Shown: one piece after another, positions 31,033-36,181 of the stretch
Numbering within the stretch: position 1 is the stretch's first letter
Layout: the number at the start of each line of letters is the position of its first letter
From: Candidatus Agathobaculum merdipullorum
GTDB lineage: Bacteria > Bacillota > Clostridia > Oscillospirales > Butyricicoccaceae
DNA: 36,181 nucleotides
Direction: 5' to 3'
Assembly: GCA_019115185.1 (NCBI GenBank)
Contig: DXDZ01000079.1
Span: 1-36,181 of the forward strand
Position numbers and translations under genes: made by a program
The notes under the pieces: model-generated
Databases searched by the model: none
What the model was told of the DNA's origin: nothing
Seen by the model: the letters and a program-made list of their open reading frames with translations, nothing else

Positions 31033-32955
31033 ATGCAGGATGGATTTGTCAAAATCGCTGCCGCAACGCCCGATTTACGGGTCGCGGACTGCGCCTATAA
31101 CGCTTCCGAAATCATAGAGCAGGCAAAGCAGGCCACCGCCAAGGGCGCGCGCCTGATTGTGTTCCCCGAGCTTTGCCTGACCGGCTACACCTGCGGCGAT
31201 CTGTTCTTGCAGCAAACTCTGCTGGACGGCGCGCTTGCCGCGCTCGAGACCGTCTGCCGAGAGACTTCCAAGCTGGAGGCTGTCGTGGTGGTCGGCCTGC
31301 CACTGCGCGTGCGCAGCAAGCTGTACAACTGCGCCGCGGTCCTGTGCGGCGGCGAGGTGCTGGCCTTTGTGCCCAAACAACACCTGCCGAACTATTCCGA
31401 GTTTTACGAGCAGCGCCACTTCGTTTCCGGCAAACTGCTGGACGGCATGGAAGGCGTGACCGTGCGAAACGGCAGCGGCGAGGCCGTGTGCGTGCCGGTC
31501 GTGACCGGTCAGGTGTTCACCTGCGAGGACGCGCCGCTGTTTACCTTCGGCGTGGAGATCTGTGAGGACCTTTGGGTACCAAATCCCCCTTCTACCCTGC
31601 TCGCGCAGGGCGGCGCGTATATCATTGTCAATCCGTCCGCTTCGGATGAAATTATTGGCAAAGCAGCCTACCGCCGCGACCTCGTGCGGCAGCAGTCCGG
31701 CCGTCTGCTGTGCGCCTATCTGTATGCAGACGCGGGCTTTGGCGAATCGACGCAAGACTTAGTATTCGCCGGACACAACCTGATTGCAGAAAACGGCGCG
31801 CTGCTGGCGGAAAGCCGCATGTTCACCCACGGCATCACCTATGCCGACATTGATTTGCAGCGTCTGGCGCACGAGCGGCAGCGCATGAACACCTTCCAGA
31901 GCGTGCCGACGGGCGAATTTTCCTTCCGTCTGCCTGCGACTGACTGTGACCTCACCGACCGCAGTTTCCCGCGCACCCCGTTCGTGCCTGCGAATAAAGC
32001 CCTGCGCGACGAGCGCTGCGAAGAAATCCTGACCTTGCAGGCCACCGGCCTTGCCACCCGCCTGCGCCACACGCACGCGAAAACCGCGGTGATCGGCCTG
32101 TCGGGCGGGCTGGATTCCACGCTTGCGCTGATCGTCGCCGTACACGCCTTTGACATGCTGGGCCTTGACCGCAAGGGCATCCTCGCGGTGACCATGCCCT
32201 GCTTCGGCACGACCGCGCGCACGCGCGGCAACGCGGAAAAGCTGGCGGATGCCTACGGGGTAACGCTCCAAACCGTGGATATCAAGGCCGCAGTCGATCA
32301 GCACTTTGCCGACATCGGCCAGAGCAAAGAAGATTTGTCCGTCACCTTTGAAAACGGACAGGCGCGCATGCGCACGCTGGTGCTGATGAACCTTGCCAAC
32401 AAACACGGCGGCATGGTAGTCGGCACGGGCGACCTGTCCGAGTTGGCGCTCGGCTGGGCAACCTACAACGGCGACCATATGAGCATGTACGGCGTCAACG
32501 CCTCCATCCCCAAGACGCTGGTGCGCTATCTGGTAGCCTACGAGGCCGACCGCACGCTCGGCGAGCTGAGTGACGTGCTGTGCGATGTGCTGGACACCCC
32601 TGTCTCCCCCGAGCTGCTGCCGCCCAAGGACGGCGAAATCAGCCAGAAAACCGAGGATTTGGTCGGCCCGTACGAGCTGCATGACTTTTTCCTCTATTAT
32701 ATGCTGCGCTTTGGCTACCCACCGCGCAAAATCTACCGCATTGCACGCAAGGCCTTCGCGGGCGCATATGACGACGCGACCATCAAGAAATGGCTGACCA
32801 CCTTCCTGCGCCGTTTCTTCTCGCAGCAGTTCAAGCGCTCCTGCCTGCCGGACGGCCCCAAGGTCGGCACCATTACACTGTCGCCCCGCGGCGACTGGCG
32901 TATGCCGTCCGATGCGTGCGCCGCGCTCTGGCTGGCGCAGGCCGAAAACCTGTAA
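31033..32955 (+). CDS. nadE: Glutamine-dependent NAD+ synthetase
   Basis: NadE amidates nicotinate adenine dinucleotide to NAD+, the last step of NAD synthesis, using glutamine. The 640-residue protein is the two-domain form. The N-terminal nitrilase-like glutaminase has the triad E46 (FPELCLTGYTCGDL), K115 (PKQHLPNYSEFYEQRHF) and C177 (GVEICEDLWVP). The C-terminal synthetase has the PP-loop AVIGLSGGLDSTLALI (about 350-365), NLANKHGGMVVGTGDLSELALGWATYNGDHMSMYGVNASIPKTLVR and the terminal KRSCLPDGPKVGTITLSPRGDWRMPSDA. GGAGG lies nine bases before ATG. Probably co-transcribed with the vanZ-like and tyrA genes that follow closely. Confidence 0.97.
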   Translation: MQDGFVKIAAATPDLRVADCAYNASEIIEQAKQATAKGARLIVFPELCLTGYTCGDLFLQQTLLDGALAALETVCRETSKLEAVVVVGLPLRVRSKLYNCAAVLCGGEVLAFVPKQHLPNYSEFYEQRHFVSGKLLDGMEGVTVRNGSGEAVCVPVVTGQVFTCEDAPLFTFGVEICEDLWVPNPPSTLLAQGGAYIIVNPSASDEIIGKAAYRRDLVRQQSGRLLCAYLYADAGFGESTQDLVFAGHNLIAENGALLAESRMFTHGITYADIDLQRLAHERQRMNTFQSVPTGEFSFRLPATDCDLTDRSFPRTPFVPANKALRDERCEEILTLQATGLATRLRHTHAKTAVIGLSGGLDSTLALIVAVHAFDMLGLDRKGILAVTMPCFGTTARTRGNAEKLADAYGVTLQTVDIKAAVDQHFADIGQSKEDLSVTFENGQARMRTLVLMNLANKHGGMVVGTGDLSELALGWATYNGDHMSMYGVNASIPKTLVRYLVAYEADRTLGELSDVLCDVLDTPVSPELLPPKDGEISQKTEDLVGPYELHDFFLYYMLRFGYPPRKIYRIARKAFAGAYDDATIKKWLTTFLRRFFSQQFKRSCLPDGPKVGTITLSPRGDWRMPSDACAALWLAQAENL

Positions 32956-32973
32956 GAAAGGGAATAACCTGTT

Positions 32974-33630
32974 TTGAAAACCCTGATCCGCAGGCTGGCG
33001 GCCGTTGCGACCGCCGCCCTGCTTTGCTTTAACCTGTATTACGAACTGGCGCCGGAATATATCGTCGGGCCGGAGCAAAAATTCGCATTCGCTGCGACGT
33101 TTGTCGTTCTGCTGGGTATCGCGCTGTTTTACGGCGTGCCCAAGGGCGCGCGTGCGAAACGGCGGCACGACTATATGCTGCTGCTGTTCTGGTACTACCT
33201 TTGGGTGCTGGCGAATGTTCTGTTTTTCGACAACGCCTTCGGCCGCGGTCTGTCGATGCACGCGACGTTGGAAAAGGTCAATCTGGAACCGCTGCGCACG
33301 ATCAAAAACTATCTGATCGCCTACGGCTATGGCAATATCTCGCTGCGGCTGGTGATTCTCAACCTGCTGGGCAATCTGGTTGCGTTCGCGCCGATGGGCG
33401 TGTTCCTGCCCGCGCTGTTCCGCTGGCAGCGCAGCATCTTTTTCTTTGCGGCAACGCTGACCCTCGGCATCACGACGGTCGAGGTTGCACAGGTCTACAC
33501 GGGCGCGGGCTCATGCGATGTGGACGACCTGATTTTAAACCTTGCCGGCGCGCTGATCGTTTTCATCATCTGCCGCATTACCCCGATTTGGCGGCATATC
33601 TGCCGCGTAAACCCCAGAAATAAGGAGTGA
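32974..33630 (+). CDS. VanZ-family membrane protein
   Basis: A 218-residue protein with about five membrane helices and the VanZ-like signature: VILNLLGNLVAFAPMGVFLPALF and TTVEVAQVYTGAGSCDVDDLILNLAGALIVF. VanZ was first seen in teicoplanin resistance, but most homologues are chromosomal with no known role, and nothing here implies resistance. The start is TTG at 32974, after AAAGGG, 18 bases past nadE; no ATG gives a complete first helix. The tyrA ribosome binding site overlaps its last codons (AAGGAGTGA). Confidence 0.85.
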   Translation: MKTLIRRLAAVATAALLCFNLYYELAPEYIVGPEQKFAFAATFVVLLGIALFYGVPKGARAKRRHDYMLLLFWYYLWVLANVLFFDNAFGRGLSMHATLEKVNLEPLRTIKNYLIAYGYGNISLRLVILNLLGNLVAFAPMGVFLPALFRWQRSIFFFAATLTLGITTVEVAQVYTGAGSCDVDDLILNLAGALIVFIICRITPIWRHICRVNPRNKE

Positions 33631-33636
33631 CCCCTA

Positions 33637-34473
33637 ATGTTTGACACCGTACTTGTCGCCGGTCTCGGCCTGATGGGCGGCTCGATGGCGAAGGCTATCA
33701 AGGCGCGCACGCTCAGCCGCGTCCTCGGCTGGAACCGCACCCGCCGCACCGCAGAGCAGGCGCTCGCAGACGGCTCGATCGACGCAATCGCCACCGAAGC
33801 GCTCTATAAGGAAGCCGATCTGGTCATCATCGGCCTGTATCCGCAAGCGACGGTGGACTGGCTGCTGGAAAATATGCCGAAGCTCAAGAAGGGCTGCGTC
33901 GTGGTCGATATGGTTGGTGTCAAGCAGTTTATGGTCGATCATCTCGAGCAGGCCGCGCTGGATGCGGGCGTGCATTTTGTCGGCGGGCACCCGATGGCGG
34001 GCCGCGAGTTTTCCGGCTTGGATTTTGCGCTGCCGACGCTGTTTGACGGCGCGAGCATGATTTTTGTACCGACCAAAAGCAGCACCGAGCGCGTGCTCGA
34101 GCAGCTGGAAGCGTACTTTATGTCGCTCGGCTTCGGACAGACCGTGCGCTGCACCGCCGCGCAGCACGACAAGATGATTGCATTCACCTCGCAGCTGGCG
34201 CATGTCGTGTCCTCGGCTTACATCAAAAGCCCGGAGGCGGACAAGCACAACGGCTATTCCGCGGGCAGCTACAAGGATTTGACGCGCGTGGCAAAGCTGA
34301 ACGAAACCATGTGGAGCGAGTTGTTTCTGTGCAACGCCGAGCCTCTTGCACAGGAAATCGACGAGATCATCACGCATCTGGACGAATACCGCCGCGCCAT
34401 CCGCGCGGGCGACCGCGAAACCCTGACCGCGCTGCTGCGCGACGGCCGCGAGCGCAAGGAAAGACTGGGATAA
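33637..34473 (+). CDS. tyrA: Prephenate dehydrogenase
   Basis: TyrA oxidatively decarboxylates prephenate to 4-hydroxyphenylpyruvate in tyrosine synthesis. The 278-residue protein has an N-terminal NAD-binding fold (TVLVAGLGLMGGSMAKAIK), VVVDMVGVKQFMVDHLE, the substrate site VGGHPMAGREFSG with the catalytic histidine, and the helical C-terminal part with AFTSQLAHVVSSAY. There is no ACT domain, so it is a short form without the common tyrosine-binding regulatory module. AAGGAG lies nine bases before ATG, only six bases after the vanZ-like stop. A strong terminator follows. Confidence 0.93.
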   Translation: MFDTVLVAGLGLMGGSMAKAIKARTLSRVLGWNRTRRTAEQALADGSIDAIATEALYKEADLVIIGLYPQATVDWLLENMPKLKKGCVVVDMVGVKQFMVDHLEQAALDAGVHFVGGHPMAGREFSGLDFALPTLFDGASMIFVPTKSSTERVLEQLEAYFMSLGFGQTVRCTAAQHDKMIAFTSQLAHVVSSAYIKSPEADKHNGYSAGSYKDLTRVAKLNETMWSELFLCNAEPLAQEIDEIITHLDEYRRAIRAGDRETLTALLRDGRERKERLG

Positions 34474-34474
34474 C

Positions 34475-34504
34475 AAAAAACCGCCCCTTGAGGGCGGTTT
34501 TTTC
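34475..34504. terminator. Bidirectional terminator after tyrA
   Basis: AAAAAACCGCCC-CTTGA-GGGCGGTTTTTT is a 12-bp hairpin between convergent genes. Confidence 0.9.
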
Positions 34505-34525
34505 TTGCTGTCAAACGCGATGCTA

Positions 34526-34960
34526 TCACAGAAATGCCCGCATCTGGTCTGCGAGCTGCTCCTCCAGATGAATCAGCCGCTTGGTGATATCCTTGGTTTT
34601 CTCGCTGGCGGCTTCGTATTGATTGAGGTAGCGGTTAAGCGATTTGACGCCCATATTGCAGCCGTCCGTCATCAGATCGGCAACGGTGTGGTCGGACTGG
34701 TCCATGCCCAGCTTGACGTTTGTTTTCATCCACGACATGCCCTTGGCGATCGGATTGGGCTCCTTGCCGTCGTCGTGATATTCGTCCAGCAGCACCTGAA
34801 TCTCATCCTGCAATTTGACATGCTCGTTTCTGCACTGCTCCAAATCCTTTCGCAGCGTGTCGCTCTTGATATACTCCAGCACCTCGTCAATCGACGACAC
34901 GCCCATTTTGATGCCCGCGTCGCATTCCCGCAGCAGTTTGATGGTATCCTGCTCGACCAT
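34526..34960 (-). CDS. Hypothetical all-helical protein divergent from spoVAC
   Basis: A 144-residue acidic protein with no signal peptide or membrane segment. It looks like a four-helix bundle: MVEQDTIKLLRECDAGIKMGVSSIDEVLEYI, DLEQCRNEHVKLQDEIQVLLDEY, NPIAKGMSWMKTNVKLGMDQSDHTVADLMTDGCNMGVKSLNRYLNQY and KDITKRLIHLEEQLADQMRAFL. The pattern recalls DUF2383-like ferritin-fold proteins, but I do not recognise the family with certainty. The ATG at 34960 has AAGGAGAG eight bases upstream. A possible sigma-F/G-type promoter and the shared intergenic region with spoVAC suggest expression in the developing spore; that is inference. Confidence 0.75.
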   Translation of the reverse strand: MVEQDTIKLLRECDAGIKMGVSSIDEVLEYIKSDTLRKDLEQCRNEHVKLQDEIQVLLDEYHDDGKEPNPIAKGMSWMKTNVKLGMDQSDHTVADLMTDGCNMGVKSLNRYLNQYEAASEKTKDITKRLIHLEEQLADQMRAFL

Positions 34961-34984
34961 GATTTGCTCTCTCCTTTGCTCTCC

Positions 34985-35026
34985 TGAGATAGAATCAGTA
35001 TGTGCAGTTGTGTGAAAATCATGCTT
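34985..35026. promoter_or_regulatory. Possible overlapping divergent sigma-F/G promoters
   Basis: On the minus strand GCATGA, a 16-base spacer and CATACTG lie ahead of the hypothetical gene. On the plus strand GTATGT, a 16-base spacer and CATGCTT lie ahead of spoVAC. Both resemble the forespore sigma pattern (GNATR -35, CATNNTA-like -10), but imperfectly. Confidence 0.35.
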
Positions 35027-35048
35027 GCGCACAAACTTTTGTGTGCAA
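35025..35048. repeat. 24-bp inverted repeat between the hypothetical gene and spoVAC
   Basis: TTGCGCACAAA (35025-35035) and TTTGTGTGCAA (35038-35048) are inverted repeats with one mismatch and a two-base centre. The spacer is too short for a good RNA hairpin, so a protein-binding operator is more likely. Confidence 0.6.
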
Positions 35049-35105
35049 TGGATAGTTTTTCGTCTGTTGCGCAAAATAGCAGAAAAACCCGGAAGGAGCA
35101 TGATT

Positions 35106-35558
35106 ATGAAGCTGGATAAGCAGAGCTATCAACGCCTGCTGGAACAGAAAAGCCCGCCTTCCCCGCTGCCGCTCGACTGCCTGAAGGCGTTTCTGTTCGG
35201 CGGCGCGATCTGCACGGTAGGCGAAGCGGTGAGCAATTTCTGGCAGTGGCGCGGACTGGACACCACGGACGCGGCCGCCGCGACCTCGATCACCATGGTA
35301 TTTCTCGGCGCGCTGCTGACCTGCCTGCACTTGTATGAAAAGCTGGCCAAGCACGCGGGCGCGGGTACGATCGTGCCGATCACCGGCTTTGCCAACTCGA
35401 TCGTCTCGCCCGCGATGGAGTTCAAAAGCGAGGGACTGGTGCTGGGCGTTGGCGCAAAGCTGTTTGTCATCGCCGGACCGGTGCTGGCCTACGGCATTTC
35501 GGCGAGCGTCATCTATGGGCTCGTCCTTGTGCTGCTGGGAGGGGGCGGCGGCGCATGA
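35106..35558 (+). CDS. spoVAC: Stage V sporulation protein AC
   Basis: SpoVAC is a membrane protein of the channel that loads calcium-dipicolinate into the forespore and releases it in germination. The 150-residue protein starts MKLDKQSYQRLLEQKSPPSPLPLDCLKAFLFGGAICTVGEA, contains the signature HAGAGTIVPITGFANSIVSPAMEFKSEGLVLGVGAKLFVIAGPV, and has about four membrane helices. The second of two close ATGs (35106) is chosen because AAGGAG lies seven bases upstream; the first (35100) is too near. It overlaps spoVAD by four bases (ATGA). The operon begins with spoVAC, the clostridial spoVACDE form, without spoVAA/AB. Confidence 0.96.
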   Translation: MKLDKQSYQRLLEQKSPPSPLPLDCLKAFLFGGAICTVGEAVSNFWQWRGLDTTDAAAATSITMVFLGALLTCLHLYEKLAKHAGAGTIVPITGFANSIVSPAMEFKSEGLVLGVGAKLFVIAGPVLAYGISASVIYGLVLVLLGGGGGA

Positions 35559-36181
35559 TCGAACACATCGGGCAGCGCACGCTGCGCCTGACCGGCCGCC
35601 CCTATCTGATCGCGCACGCGGCGGCGGTCGGCAAAAAAGAGGGCGAAGGCCCGCTCGGCGCGTATTTCGACTTTGTCACCGAGGACGACCGCATGAAGCA
35701 GAAATCGTGGGAGCTGGCGGAAAGCGCGCTGCAAAAAACTGCAATCAATCTGGCGCTGCACAAGGCCGGGCTGCAAAAGGGCGATCTGGACGTCATTCTT
35801 GCGGGCGATCTGCTCAACCAGTGCACCGGCTCGTTCCTCGCCTCAGTCGATTCGGACACACCCTATCTCGGCCAGTACGGCGCGTGCTCGACCATGGCGC
35901 AAGGGCTAGCGCTGGGCGGCTGTCTGGTCGAGGGCGGGGCGGCCCGCCGCCTGCTGGCTGCGGCCTCCTCACATTTCTGCTCGGCGGAGCGGCAGTACCG
36001 TTTCCCGCTCGCCTACGGCGGCCAGCGCACCCCGACTGCCCAGTGGACCGCGACCGCCGCAGGCGCAGCCGTACTGGGTGCACAAGGCACCGGCCGCATC
36101 CGGGTGACGCATGTGCTGTTCGGCAAAATGATCGAGCTGGGTGTCAAGGATGCAAACAACATGGGCGCGGCAATGGCCCCC
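35555..36181 (+). CDS. spoVAD: Stage V sporulation protein AD (3' end outside window)
   Basis: SpoVAD binds dipicolinic acid for transport into the forespore. The first 209 residues are present: MIEHIGQRTLRLTGRPYLIAHAAAVGKKEGEGPLGAYFDFVTEDD, then ESALQKTAINLALHKAGLQKGDLDVILAGDLLNQCTGS and YLGQYGACSTMAQGLALGGCLVEGGAARRLLAAASSHFCSAERQYRFPLAYGGQRTPTAQWTATAAGAAVLG, matching the thiolase-like SpoVAD fold. Full-length proteins have about 335-345 residues, so roughly 130 are missing. The start overlaps the spoVAC stop, so translation is coupled. spoVAE is expected next. Confidence 0.95.
   Translation, partial: MIEHIGQRTLRLTGRPYLIAHAAAVGKKEGEGPLGAYFDFVTEDDRMKQKSWELAESALQKTAINLALHKAGLQKGDLDVILAGDLLNQCTGSFLASVDSDTPYLGQYGACSTMAQGLALGGCLVEGGAARRLLAAASSHFCSAERQYRFPLAYGGQRTPTAQWTATAAGAAVLGAQGTGRIRVTHVLFGKMIELGVKDANNMGAAMAP

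Noticed and set aside
31759..33261. 500-codon minus-strand open frame
   Set aside because: Antisense to nadE; Gln/Arg/His-rich shadow.
32974..33630. VanZ-like gene as an antibiotic resistance determinant
   Set aside because: No vanA/H/X/Y or regulator genes nearby; the family is widespread in chromosomes and this copy is embedded between nadE and tyrA.
1..36181. CRISPR arrays, insertion sequences, prophage or conjugative genes
   Set aside because: No regularly spaced repeats with spacers, no transposase, integrase or phage proteins among the real genes on either strand.

Overview
The window is chromosomal DNA of a Gram-positive, endospore-forming member of the Clostridia. Evidence is a spoVAC-spoVAD pair at the right edge, the Firmicutes genes yloU-fakA, rny and lexA with a Bacillus-type SOS box, an L10 leader, a yybP-ykoY riboswitch, sigma-A-like promoters (TTGACA-17-TATAAT) and AGGAGG ribosome binding sites. 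The coding DNA is GC-rich, which suggests the Oscillospiraceae/Butyricicoccaceae side of the class. That placement is inference. Nearly everything is core genome: I saw no insertion sequence, prophage, CRISPR array, tRNA or rRNA gene.

Layout. 1-2700 (minus): a cut-off gene start, then nagA, nagB, a free-standing PTS EIIB domain and an HPr, which form an amino-sugar module. 2700-3145: a regulatory stretch with a promoter overlapped by a Rex-like operator. 3178-5905 (minus): pth, fakA, yloU. 6214-8935 (plus): SOS-controlled lexA, then recG. 9074-10204 (minus): an anion permease. 10340-15738 (minus): rpmG-secE-nusG-rplK-rplA and rplJ-rplL, interrupted by a plus-strand surface protein gene. 16000-19218: ruvX (plus) and secA (minus). 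19365-20460 (minus): a CaCA cation exporter behind a manganese riboswitch. 20584-24240 (plus): prfB, two half-size TSUP transporter genes, rubrerythrin and a DUF4349 lipoprotein. 24309-25853 (minus): rny with a long leader. 26299-34473 (plus): pgeF, a peptide-binding lipoprotein, mnmA, an EamA transporter, nadE, vanZ-like and tyrA. 34526-36181: a small helical protein (minus) divergent from spoVAC-spoVAD, the latter running off the window.

No unknown multi-gene system stands out. The interesting signals are regulatory. They include two mRNA copies of the 23S L1-binding element placed before rplK and rplA, a Rex-type operator over a promoter whose leader has its own terminator upstream of an HPr lacking Ser46, three to four 11-bp-spaced GGTTACA repeats before rubrerythrin, and an ECF-sigma-type promoter before the DUF4349 lipoprotein. 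A promoter-proximal terminator in the rny leader and a transporter split into two 119-residue halves also deserve a look. Coordinates and motifs were read by eye. Family names come from recognised motifs, not from searches.
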